From positions 1-64,000 of the forward strand of contig NZ_AKJY01000111.1 in NCBI RefSeq assembly GCF_000282115.1: 64,000 bases of DNA, given 5' to 3'. The position numbers and the translations under genes were made by a program. The DNA is from Chryseobacterium populi. GTDB lineage: Bacteria > Bacteroidota > Bacteroidia > Flavobacteriales > Weeksellaceae. The notes below the pieces were generated by a model. That model worked only from the letters and a program-made list of their open reading frames with translations, made no database searches and was not told the origin of the DNA. Positions within the stretch are counted from its first letter, which is position 1, and every line of letters starts with the position of its first letter. Positions 40,382-49,164 of the stretch are shown in pieces.

Positions 40382-42976
40382 ATGAACTTAAACCAATATA
40401 CTGTAAAATCACAAGAAGCGATCCAGGCAGCCCAGCAGGTTGCAATGGAATTCGGCAATCAAAGTATTGAGCCACAACATCTCCTTGAAGGAATTTTTCA
40501 GGTAGATGAAAATATTTCGCCTTTCTTATTAAAGAAGGCTGAAGCTGATACAGATTTATTAAGGGGGCGTAACCGTGAAAGTTTAGAAAAGCTTCCTAAA
40601 GTACAGGGTGGAAATATTTACCTTTCGCAATCTGCGAATAAAGTTTTACTGGATGCACCCAATATTGCTAAAAAAATGGGTGATGAATATGTAACGATCG
40701 AGCATTTATGGTTATCACTTTTAGAAACCAATTCTGAAGTATCTAAGATGCTTAAGGATATGGGGGTAACCAAAAGTCTTTTGGAAGGAGGAATTAAAGA
40801 ACTAAGAAAAGGAAGTAAGGCCACTTCTGCAAGCTCGGAAGAAACTTACCAGTCTTTAAATAAATATGCTAAAAACTTCAACGAATTAGCCGCTGAAGGA
40901 AAACTTGATCCTGTAATCGGACGTGATGAAGAAATCAGAAGGGTTTTACAGATTCTTTCCAGAAGGACAAAAAACAATCCTATCCTGATCGGGGAACCGG
41001 GTGTTGGTAAGACCGCTATTGCTGAAGGGATTGCACACCGCATTATTTCAGGCGACATTCCTGAAAACCTGATGGATAAAACATTATATTCATTGGATAT
41101 GGGAGCATTAATTGCCGGTGCCAAATATAAAGGAGAATTCGAGGAACGTTTAAAATCTGTGGTCAATGAGGTGATTAAATCTGATGGCCAGATTATTCTT
41201 TTCATCGACGAAATTCATACACTGGTAGGAGCCGGAGGTGGTGAAGGTGCAATGGACGCAGCTAATATTCTGAAACCTGCCCTGGCAAGAGGAGAATTGA
41301 GAGCGATTGGTGCCACCACCCTGAATGAATATCAAAAATATTTTGAAAAGGATAAAGCACTTGAAAGACGTTTCCAGAAAGTAATGGTGGAAGAACCGGA
41401 TACTGAATCTGCAATCTCTATTCTTCGGGGTATCAAAGACAAATATGAAGCCCATCATAAAGTAAGAATCAAAGACGAGGCTATTATAGCTGCGGTAGAA
41501 ATGTCTCAAAGGTATATTTCAGACCGTTTTTTACCGGATAAAGCGATTGACCTTATTGATGAAGCTTCTGCAAAACTGAGAATGGAAATCAATTCCAAAC
41601 CGGAGGAACTGGATGTTTTAGACAGAAGATTGATGCAGCTGGAAATTGAGCTGGCAGCCATTTCAAGAGAAGGCAACCAGACCAAAATCGATCATGTAAA
41701 AGAAGATATTTCAAAAATCTCAGAACAAAGAAACGAGATTAATGCAAAATGGCTGAAAGAGAAACAGAAAAGTGAAGATCTCACCCAGATTAAAAAAGAT
41801 ATTGAATCTCTGAAACTGGAGGCTGAAAGGGCTTCCAGAGCGGGAGATTATGCAAAAGTAGCTGAAATCCAGTACGGAAAAATCAAAGAGAAAGAAGATG
41901 CTTTAGAAAAACTGGAACTGGAAATGCAGAATCATCAGAATGAGCTGATTAAAGAGGAAGTAACTTCTGAAAATATTTCCGAGGTGATTGCAAAATGGAC
42001 CGGAATTCCGGTAACCAAGCTTTTACAGTCTGAAAGGGAAAAATTACTGCATCTTGAAACCGAACTTCATCACAGGGTTGTAGGACAGGACGAAGCTATT
42101 CAGGCTGTCGCCGATGCTATCCGAAGAAACAGGGCCGGATTAAGTGACGAGAAAAAACCGATCGGATCATTCCTTTTCTTAGGAACAACCGGTGTCGGTA
42201 AAACTGAGCTTGCAAAAGCACTTGCAGAGTTTTTATTCGACGATGAAAATAATATGACGAGAATTGACATGAGTGAATATCAGGAACGTCACTCTGTTTC
42301 AAGATTGGTAGGTGCGCCTCCGGGATATGTAGGATATGATGAAGGCGGGCAATTAACAGAGGCTGTGAGAAGAAGACCTTATTCCGTAGTGCTTTTAGAT
42401 GAAATTGAAAAAGCGCATCCGGATGTTTTCAACACATTGTTACAGGTTTTGGATGATGGTCGTCTGACCGACAATAAAGGTCGTGTAGTAAATTTCAAAA
42501 ATTCTATTATCATCATGACCTCGAATTTAGGTTCACATCTTATCCAGGAGAATTTTGAAAATATTACGGATGAGAACCAGGATGTTATTGTAGCCAAAAC
42601 AAAAGATGAGGTTTTCGATTTGCTGAAGCAGACTTTACGTCCGGAATTCTTAAACAGAATTGATGAAATAGTACTGTTCCAGCCTTTAAGAAAAAAAGAA
42701 ATCGGAAAAATCGTTCAGTATCAGTTGAGAGGTTTCAATGATATGCTGGCAAAACGAAATATCATTATGACCGCCACTCAGGATGCTGTAGATTATCTGA
42801 TGAATAAAGGTTATGATCCTGCTTTCGGGGCAAGACCTTTAAAAAGGATAATCCAACAGGAGGTTTTAAATAAATTATCGAGAGAGATTCTTGCAGGAAA
42901 TGTAAATGACGGTGACAGGATCACTTTAGATTATTTTGAGGAAACAGGTCTGGTGTTCAGGCCTGCAGAAAAATAA
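40382..42976 (+). CDS. clpB: ATP-dependent chaperone ClpB
   Basis: The 864-residue protein has the N domain with two repeats, AAA+ module 1 (Walker A GEPGVGKT near residue 206, Walker B LFIDEIHTLVGAG), a coiled-coil middle domain (about 400-530), and AAA+ module 2 (Walker A GTTGVGKT near 601, VVLLDEIEKAHPDV). The middle domain and the lack of a ClpP-binding loop mark it as ClpB rather than ClpC. It frees proteins from aggregates together with DnaK. It is monocistronic with a terminator after it. Confidence 0.97.
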   Translation: MNLNQYTVKSQEAIQAAQQVAMEFGNQSIEPQHLLEGIFQVDENISPFLLKKAEADTDLLRGRNRESLEKLPKVQGGNIYLSQSANKVLLDAPNIAKKMGDEYVTIEHLWLSLLETNSEVSKMLKDMGVTKSLLEGGIKELRKGSKATSASSEETYQSLNKYAKNFNELAAEGKLDPVIGRDEEIRRVLQILSRRTKNNPILIGEPGVGKTAIAEGIAHRIISGDIPENLMDKTLYSLDMGALIAGAKYKGEFEERLKSVVNEVIKSDGQIILFIDEIHTLVGAGGGEGAMDAANILKPALARGELRAIGATTLNEYQKYFEKDKALERRFQKVMVEEPDTESAISILRGIKDKYEAHHKVRIKDEAIIAAVEMSQRYISDRFLPDKAIDLIDEASAKLRMEINSKPEELDVLDRRLMQLEIELAAISREGNQTKIDHVKEDISKISEQRNEINAKWLKEKQKSEDLTQIKKDIESLKLEAERASRAGDYAKVAEIQYGKIKEKEDALEKLELEMQNHQNELIKEEVTSENISEVIAKWTGIPVTKLLQSEREKLLHLETELHHRVVGQDEAIQAVADAIRRNRAGLSDEKKPIGSFLFLGTTGVGKTELAKALAEFLFDDENNMTRIDMSEYQERHSVSRLVGAPPGYVGYDEGGQLTEAVRRRPYSVVLLDEIEKAHPDVFNTLLQVLDDGRLTDNKGRVVNFKNSIIIMTSNLGSHLIQENFENITDENQDVIVAKTKDEVFDLLKQTLRPEFLNRIDEIVLFQPLRKKEIGKIVQYQLRGFNDMLAKRNIIMTATQDAVDYLMNKGYDPAFGARPLKRIIQQEVLNKLSREILAGNVNDGDRITLDYFEETGLVFRPAEK

Positions 42977-43008
42977 AGTAGTTTTTTTCATATATATTAT
43001 TTTTGTAG

Positions 43009-43045
43009 TAAGTGCTGTAGATAAGGTCTGCAGCACTTATTTTTT
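43009..43045 (+). terminator. clpB terminator
   Basis: TAAGTGCTG, 13-base loop, CAGCACTTA, then a T-run. Confidence 0.75.
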
Positions 43046-43099
43046 ATAAGTGAATACATTATTCAGCCAGAAAAAATTCTTTCGGTTTTTTTATTCATA

Positions 43100-43216
43100 T
43101 TATTTTTTACTCTTCCTGTTCCAGATCGTTTGATTATAAGAATCATAGTAATGAGCATTTTCCATATAAATATAATTTTCACAACAAACCTCATAGTTAT
43201 CATTCAAATTTTTCAT
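43100..43216 (-). CDS. Candidate small ORF, 38 residues
   Basis: An ATG frame encodes a 38-residue peptide starting MKNLNDNYEVCCENYIYMEN and ending WNRKSKK, rich in Tyr and Asn with a CC pair. It lies alone in the gap between clpB and the first metalloprotease gene, in very AT-rich DNA. No ribosome site or homology can be shown. The MKNL start recalls peptide precursors but there is no Gly-Gly site. The rest of the 411-base gap holds only the clpB terminator and AT-rich sequence. Confidence 0.25.
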   Translation of the reverse strand: MKNLNDNYEVCCENYIYMENAHYYDSYNQTIWNRKSKK

Positions 43217-43387
43217 TTTTATAAAAATATGTTGAAAAATTAAAACAAATAATGAAAATATGAAAATAAATTAAATAATTAAAAAATAAACATTAACACA
43301 TAAAAAATGTTAAAACAGTGGATTATATTCAATGTAAGTTTATTTTTTATATATTAGCATCACATTTAAACCATAAGAAATAAATTT

Positions 43388-44389
43388 ATGAAAAAAACAT
43401 TATTAGGAGTACTGATTACTCTTTTTGTTTCTTGTAATAATGAAACAGAAAATTCTATTGTCAACAATTCAGGCCCTGAACAATCTGAAACCCTTGCCAA
43501 AGGAGATGCTATCTGTGGTTCGGACGTAGTAAGGCAAAAATTCCTTTTAGAAAATCCAGAGGCCGCACAACGCTTGCTTCAGATAGAAAATAAAACAGCT
43601 CAGTTTATCCAGCAAAAACAGATGGGTAAAGTTTTAGCTGACGGTAGTGTTGAAATTCCGGTAATCTTCAACGTCTTATATACAAACTCTACCAACAATG
43701 TATCAGACGCTAGAATCAATTCCCAAATTGACGTTCTGAATAAAGCTTTTGCATCAACTCATGCTGATGTTTCTAGTATTCCTGTAGAATTCCAGCCTGT
43801 AAATGCCGGAGATACCAAGATCAAATTCAGATTAGCGCAGATCAACAGGAAGTCAACGACAAAATCAAGATGGTCTCCTGATGATAAAATGAAAAAAACA
43901 AGCACCGGAGGAATCGACGCCACAACTCCAAATAATTACCTAAATATATGGGTAGTAGACTACATGCCTTACCAGTCAGGATATGTTTTAGGATATGCTA
44001 CTTTCCCGGAATCTGCTGGTCTTTGGAATGACGGAGTAGTAATGATGGATGAATATGTAGGTGAAGGCGGACCGGTAGCAACCCACAATAAAGGGAGGGT
44101 AACAGTACATGAAGTAGGCCACTATCTGAATCTGAGACACATTTGGGGTGATGCCAACTGTGGAAATGACCTTGTAAATGATACTCCGCAACAGATCACA
44201 AACCACAGAGGAGTTCCTACATACCCTAAATATGAAACCTGCGGTGGTGTTTCACGTTCTGTTATGTTCATGAATTATATGGATTATTCTGACGAAACCA
44301 CCTTATTTATGTTTACACAACAACAGAATGACAGAATTCAGGCTTCTGTTTCAGCAACAGGCCCAAGAGCCGGATTGAGAGTATTATAG
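43388..44389 (+). CDS. M43-type (pappalysin/cytophagalysin) zinc metalloprotease lipoprotein, paralog 1
   Basis: The 333-residue protein has a lipoprotein signal (lipobox FVSC, Cys16), an N-terminal propeptide-like region (GKVLADGSVEIPVIFNVLY, SDARINSQIDVLNKAF) and a metzincin catalytic domain. The zinc site is HEVGHYLNLRH and the Met-turn MFMNYMDY. The usual Gly in HExxHxxGxxH is Asn here, as in its two paralogs. It should sit on the cell envelope and digest proteins. Two further copies lie at 47623 and 49165, and a two-component operon follows this copy. Confidence 0.88.
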   Translation: MKKTLLGVLITLFVSCNNETENSIVNNSGPEQSETLAKGDAICGSDVVRQKFLLENPEAAQRLLQIENKTAQFIQQKQMGKVLADGSVEIPVIFNVLYTNSTNNVSDARINSQIDVLNKAFASTHADVSSIPVEFQPVNAGDTKIKFRLAQINRKSTTKSRWSPDDKMKKTSTGGIDATTPNNYLNIWVVDYMPYQSGYVLGYATFPESAGLWNDGVVMMDEYVGEGGPVATHNKGRVTVHEVGHYLNLRHIWGDANCGNDLVNDTPQQITNHRGVPTYPKYETCGGVSRSVMFMNYMDYSDETTLFMFTQQQNDRIQASVSATGPRAGLRVL

Positions 44390-44465
44390 AAAAAATTCAA
44401 AATACAGATTGAGTCCCCAAGTGAATAGCTTGGGGACTTATGCATTTACATCCTTTTCTGCAATC

Positions 44466-44493
44466 CGTAAAAACACGGATAATAAATAGGTAA
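44466..44493 (+). promoter_or_regulatory. Candidate regulator site before the 44556 operon
   Basis: CGTAAAAACACGGA (44466-44479) then TAATAAATAGGTA, closely like 19932-19960 (CGTAAAAATACGGA ... GGTA). It lies 90 bases before an operon that encodes a LuxR-type regulator. Confidence 0.35.
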
Positions 44494-44555
44494 AATACGA
44501 GCATTTAACATAAAAAATTTACGAAATTTGCAATATCAATTATAAAACTGACATT

Positions 44556-45107
44556 ATGAAAACAAAACCTATCTTTGAAAGTGAAGCTATTGAAACACTC
44601 AATGCAGCTAACATGATGACAACAAGTCTTATCCAAGAACTTGTAAATAATTACCGTAACAACCATTTGATGGCGATTAATTCAACCCTGGAAATTACTG
44701 ATGCCCATTCTATATGGTTTGATCTTCCTAAATTGAAAAAATTTATTGCAGATATTGAAATCGAAGCACAAAAAGTGAATCCGGATACAACCGAAAATGA
44801 TTTAGGAATCAGGTTTTATTATGCAGCCTATCCGAAATTAGAAAACTGGGATATCATGGAAAGCCATCCCGTTCCTACAGAATATGCAGAAAAGCACACA
44901 CTGATCATGATTCCAACTTTAAAATCTGAAAATGAAGAGGGAGAATTATTGGATTATGACTTCAATCCTCTAAGCGCAGTCAACGGACAAATGTCTGCAA
45001 TGGCATTTAAATCAAGCAATGCAGATGATCCTGAGGAGGATGAATCATTAGCTCAAAATCACGGGCAACTTATTCCGCCTGCGACTCCAGTAGTTCAAAT
45101 GTATTAA
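44556..45107 (+). CDS. Hypothetical soluble protein heading a two-component operon
   Basis: The 183-residue protein has no signal peptide or membrane span. Its N-terminal half is helical and the middle contains GIRFYYAAYPKLENWDIM and HTLIMIPTLKS; the C terminus is acidic and flexible. I recognise no family. It stands 23 bp before a seven-span membrane protein gene and is probably cotranscribed with it, the sensor kinase and the response regulator. It may be an input component of that system; this is inference from position. Confidence 0.75.
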   Translation: MKTKPIFESEAIETLNAANMMTTSLIQELVNNYRNNHLMAINSTLEITDAHSIWFDLPKLKKFIADIEIEAQKVNPDTTENDLGIRFYYAAYPKLENWDIMESHPVPTEYAEKHTLIMIPTLKSENEEGELLDYDFNPLSAVNGQMSAMAFKSSNADDPEEDESLAQNHGQLIPPATPVVQMY

Positions 45108-45130
45108 TCTATCCCGCTTAAACACAAATA

Positions 45131-45808
45131 ATGTTAAATAATTTTCAAATTTTCCTAATTAACAGCAGCCTTTGGGTTGAGGGATTTGCTGCTATTATTG
45201 CTATTTTATACTACAAAAACATAAAAGGACAATATTGGAAATATTTTGTCTATTATTTAATCATCATTTTTTTTTGTGAAGCTTTTGCAAAATGGGGTGT
45301 TAGCTGGATCACATTTTCAAATCCGGTGATAGAGCACACAAAAAAAGCCATGTATTACAATTATTTTGTAATCCCACTACAATTTGTTTTCTTTTATTGG
45401 CTTTATGGAGTAAAATTGCAGAAGAACAAAGGTTTGTTTTGGGTTTTAACATTGTTGTACTTAATTTCATTTATATTAAGTGAAACATACTTTAAGGAAA
45501 GTAAAATAATAAATTCCTTTAATTATACTTTTGGATGTCTGCTTCTGATGATTTTGGTTATTATGGAATATTATAAGCAAATCAATTCTGATGATATTAT
45601 CAATTTCCACAAGAACAGAATGTTTTATATCAATTTAGGAGTAACATTATTCTATATCGGCTCACTTCCTTTTTATACCTTTAATATACTTTTGTATTAT
45701 GAGCATCGGGAAATTTGGGACATTTATTACAGCTATAGTTTAATTTCCTGTATTATCATGTATTTATTATTCTCAATTTCATTCATATGGGGAAAGCAGA
45801 ACTCTTAA
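45131..45808 (+). CDS. Seven-span membrane protein
   Basis: The 225-residue protein has seven hydrophobic spans, with almost no soluble part. Its 3' end overlaps the start of the histidine-kinase gene by 22 bp, so the two are translationally coupled and probably work together. It could be a sensory input module for the kinase, which itself has only one membrane span. No family was recognised. Confidence 0.78.
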   Translation: MLNNFQIFLINSSLWVEGFAAIIAILYYKNIKGQYWKYFVYYLIIIFFCEAFAKWGVSWITFSNPVIEHTKKAMYYNYFVIPLQFVFFYWLYGVKLQKNKGLFWVLTLLYLISFILSETYFKESKIINSFNYTFGCLLLMILVIMEYYKQINSDDIINFHKNRMFYINLGVTLFYIGSLPFYTFNILLYYEHREIWDIYYSYSLISCIIMYLLFSISFIWGKQNS

Positions 45809-46572
45809 TAACGGTTATTTTATTCAACTTATTCTTTGTGTTGTTTGTAGTTGCTGTATCCATTTATATTAGGAAATACAGACTTCGTAAGAGAGAATAT
45901 TTAAATGAAATACAGATTAAAAACGAAATTCACCAAAAAGAACTTCTGGCCACTCAGCTGGAGATTCAGCATGCCACCATGCAACAGATCGGGAGAGAGC
46001 TTCACGACAACATCGGGCAAAAATTAACACTGGTAAGTCTGTACACCCAACAGCTTCTGTACGAAAACAAGGTACCGGAAGTAAGCGAAAGAATAGAACA
46101 GGTTTCACAGATCATCAACCAGTCTCTTCAGGATTTAAGGAGCCTGTCAAAAACTTTAACGGATGATAAAATCAGTCAAAAAGAAATCGTAACTTTAATT
46201 CAGGAAGAAGTAGACAATACCAATGCTTTTAAAAGATGTACAGTAAGTTTCAAACACAACTTCCAACAGCTTGACCTTGGATTTGTACATAAAAACATGC
46301 TTCTCAGAATTACACAGGAATTTATTCAAAACAGTATAAAACATGCCCGTTGCAAGAATATCTTCATTAATCTGAATACTTCCGAAGAATCACTTTGGGA
46401 GCTTAACATCAAGGATGATGGTGTTGGATTTAACCAATCTGAAATAACATCAAAAGGAATCGGCTTAACCAATATGAAAAACAGGGCGGAAATTATCGGC
46501 GCTAACTTCAGACTTGAAAGTGAGAAAAATATCGGAACTACACTTAATATTATTTTAAAAAGACAGCCATGA
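45787..46572 (+). CDS. NarL-type sensor histidine kinase (HisKA_3)
   Basis: The 261-residue protein has one N-terminal membrane span (about residues 4-27), a short coiled coil, the H-box GRELHDNIGQKLTLV with the phospho-accepting His, and an ATPase domain (FIQNSIKHA, IKDDGVGF, GIGLTNMKNRAEIIG). It lacks an extracellular sensor domain of its own. The coding region overlaps the response-regulator gene by 4 bp. Such kinases pair with LuxR-type regulators, as here. Confidence 0.9.
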   Translation: MGKAELLITVILFNLFFVLFVVAVSIYIRKYRLRKREYLNEIQIKNEIHQKELLATQLEIQHATMQQIGRELHDNIGQKLTLVSLYTQQLLYENKVPEVSERIEQVSQIINQSLQDLRSLSKTLTDDKISQKEIVTLIQEEVDNTNAFKRCTVSFKHNFQQLDLGFVHKNMLLRITQEFIQNSIKHARCKNIFINLNTSEESLWELNIKDDGVGFNQSEITSKGIGLTNMKNRAEIIGANFRLESEKNIGTTLNIILKRQP

Positions 46573-47210
46573 AAAAAACGATCGTTATTGTTGATGACCA
46601 CGTACTTATTGCGAAAGCTTTAGAAGGAATCATTGATAATTTTAAAGAATTCGAAGTGATTTATGTGGCCGAAAACGGAAAAGATCTCATTCAAAAGTTT
46701 GAAAATAACAGTAAGATCCCGGATATTATACTTCTGGATATCAGCATGCCAATTATGGACGGTTTCGAAACCGTTCTCTGGCTGAAGGAAAATCATCCGG
46801 ACATTAAAGTGATGGCCCTGAGTATGCAGGGTGACGATAAAAGCGTCATTAAAATGATTAAAAACGGAGCCAAAGGATATTTATTAAAAAACACACATCC
46901 AAAAGATCTCGAAACAGCACTTACCAAATTAAATTCGGATGGATTTTTCTATCCCGAGTGGGCCTCAAAAATTATTTTTTCAAACCTTAATAATGATAAA
47001 GAGAGTGAAAATGCTATCAGAATTTCTGACCGTGAAAAAGAATTTTTAAAATTTACGGTAACTGAACTCAGCTATAAAGAAATTGCCGATAAAATGTGCT
47101 GCAGCCCAAGAACTGTGGAAAGCTACCGGGATCAGCTTTGTGAAAAACTGGATCTGAAGACCCGTGTGGGACTGGCTGTTTTTGCTATTAAAAACGGCTT
47201 TGCCAACTAA
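46569..47210 (+). CDS. NarL/FixJ-type response regulator
   Basis: The 213-residue protein has a receiver domain (VDDHVLIAKALEG, Asp57 in IILLDISMPIMDG as phosphorylation site) and a C-terminal LuxR-type helix-turn-helix (ISDREKEFLKF, ELSYKEIADKMCCSPRTVESYRDQL read in parts). It receives phosphate from the kinase encoded just before it and binds DNA. Its position between the metalloprotease paralogs suggests them as targets, which is inference. Confidence 0.92.
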   Translation: MKKTIVIVDDHVLIAKALEGIIDNFKEFEVIYVAENGKDLIQKFENNSKIPDIILLDISMPIMDGFETVLWLKENHPDIKVMALSMQGDDKSVIKMIKNGAKGYLLKNTHPKDLETALTKLNSDGFFYPEWASKIIFSNLNNDKESENAIRISDREKEFLKFTVTELSYKEIADKMCCSPRTVESYRDQLCEKLDLKTRVGLAVFAIKNGFAN

Positions 47211-47622
47211 CCACCCTGTTTGAGTTCCCACAAACCGGAGCAAAATACCTTCAAATTAGAATAAATGGAAGCTGTCTCATTCTGGAGGTAGCTTTTTCAC
47301 TTTCTTTAAGTGAAATATCCTGTTTCATAATTTGGTTGCCAAAAAAATGTCAATATTCATTCTTTAACCATTAAATGTTAAGCGTAAAAAATCCATCATT
47401 TCAAGCACTATTATGTGAAAAAATAACATTAAAAAATATTTAAAATTAATTTTTTACAAAAAATAATCAATATTAACTAAAAATCAATAAAAAACATTAT
47501 ATAACATCAAATACATAACAAAATTAACATAATAATAAAAATACATTAAAAAAAACATCGTTTTACTTGCATCCTAAATCTAAATAATATAATTTCATAT
47601 TTTCAAACCAAAATATAAATTT
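47211..47622. other. AT-rich gap before metalloprotease paralog 2
   Basis: No coding frame is supported. Near 47272-47300 lies a weak hairpin (AGCTGTCTC ... GAGGTAGCT) that may end the two-component operon. The last 45 bases include AAATAATATAATTTCA (47582-47597), which recurs at 49120-49135 before paralog 3, at similar distance from the start. Confidence 0.4.
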
Positions 47623-48639
47623 ATGAGAAAATTATTATTTGGAGCTCTTGTGCTCAGTTTTATGTCTGCTTGTAACAGCGACGGTATTTCGAACCAGGAA
47701 TACCCTTCAGACCCAGGTGTTCCTTCCGGGATTATCCAATCCAATAGATCTTGTCCTTCAGACAAAATAAGAGAAAAAAACCTCAAAAACCATCCTGAGC
47801 TAAAAGCCCGGTTTGACGCCAACGAATTGCAGTCTGAGAGATTCTCAAAAGACATCGCATTGGGAAAAGTACTTGCAGACGGAACCGTTGAGATTCCGGT
47901 TGTTTTTAATGTAATTTATAACACTTCTGCCCAGAATATTTCTGATGCAAGGATTGCAGAACAAATCGCTGTTCTGAATGCTGATTACGGAGCTACCAAT
48001 TCTGATATTTCAAAAATACCGTCAGCTTTCCAGCCCTATGCTGCCGGGAATGTGAAAATCCGCTTTAAACTGGTGGCAACCAACCGTAAACAAAGTTCAA
48101 AAACAGGATGGAGCTCCGAGCTGGAAGAAATGAAAAAATCCAGCACCGGAGGGATTAATGCTACTGACGCTACTAAAAATATGAATATCTGGGTGGTTAA
48201 CTCTATCCTTGACGAGAATGGGGACCCGGGAACCCTGGGATATGCCTATTACCCTGAATCAGCGGGTTTATGGTATGACGGCCTTGTAATAGGTTATCAA
48301 TACATCGGAAAAACAGGTGCTTCTGCTCCGTTCAATTTAGGAAGAACTGTTACTCATGAAGTAGGACATTATTTAAACTTACCCCACCTTTGGGGATCAT
48401 CCGATACAGGATGCCAGACCGATTACTCTGGTGATACTCCCGTTTCTCCGGGACCAAACTACGGAACACCATCATACCCTTTAAACAGAGTTTGCGGAGG
48501 TATAAGCCGTTCTCAAATGTTCATGAATTATATGGATTATGTAGATGACAGGGCCATGTTTATGTTCTCTGCCAATCAAAAAACCAGAATGCAGGCCGTA
48601 GTTGCTTCATCCGGACCAAGAGCAGGATTAAGATTATAA
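47623..48639 (+). CDS. M43-type zinc metalloprotease lipoprotein, paralog 2
   Basis: This 338-residue paralog of 43388 and 49165 has lipobox MSAC (Cys17), the shared segment GKVLADGTVEIPVVFNVIY, the zinc site HEVGHYLNLPH and Met-turn MFMNYMDY. It differs from the others by Pro for Arg before the third zinc His and by ELEEMKKSSTGG in the middle. The C terminus keeps the conserved Cys in RVCGGISRSQ. Likely an envelope or surface protease. It has its own AT-rich promoter region. Confidence 0.88.
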   Translation: MRKLLFGALVLSFMSACNSDGISNQEYPSDPGVPSGIIQSNRSCPSDKIREKNLKNHPELKARFDANELQSERFSKDIALGKVLADGTVEIPVVFNVIYNTSAQNISDARIAEQIAVLNADYGATNSDISKIPSAFQPYAAGNVKIRFKLVATNRKQSSKTGWSSELEEMKKSSTGGINATDATKNMNIWVVNSILDENGDPGTLGYAYYPESAGLWYDGLVIGYQYIGKTGASAPFNLGRTVTHEVGHYLNLPHLWGSSDTGCQTDYSGDTPVSPGPNYGTPSYPLNRVCGGISRSQMFMNYMDYVDDRAMFMFSANQKTRMQAVVASSGPRAGLRL

Positions 48640-48653
48640 AATAAAAATGGAAA

Positions 48654-48744
48654 CTGTCTCAAAAGTACCCCTCTCTCAGACGCCTGTCTGACAACTTTTG
48701 TCATTTAGGAGATTCTCAGAGCATTAATTTACCTTTTGAGACAG
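48654..48744. repeat. Inverted repeat CTGTCTCAAAAG / CTTTTGAGACAG
   Basis: Perfect 12-bp arms (48654-48665, 48733-48744) around 67 bases that contain a smaller GACGCCTGTC-type stem. It may be a terminator for paralog 2 or a small mobile remnant. The rest of the 525-base gap to 49164 is very AT-rich and I see no gene. Confidence 0.55.
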
Positions 48745-49164
48745 CCTCTCTTTATTTTCATCCGGACATTAAAATAACAATCCAGGGCATATGATGTACC
48801 TTTAAAAAGCTTGATTTAAAAACAAAGTTTTGTTTAATAAAATTCTTCATTACTCAATTTTTGTAACCTTTTAAAAATCCTCTACACAAGAAAAATCCAA
48901 CGTTAAAAAAATAATATTCATAAATGAATTTTATTAAATAAAAACAGCCAATAATATTAATTAACGTAAAATAAATAAAAATATAAAGTAATTTAAATTA
49001 AATAACAATATTGAAAATTATTTAACAATTACAGTATAAACGTAAATAATAAGCAAAAATTAACCTCAAATATTAAATTTTTATTAAAAAAATAAGCAAA
49101 ACTATTGTGTGATAATTTCAAATAATATAATTTCACAATCTGAAACTCTACCAAAATCAGAATT

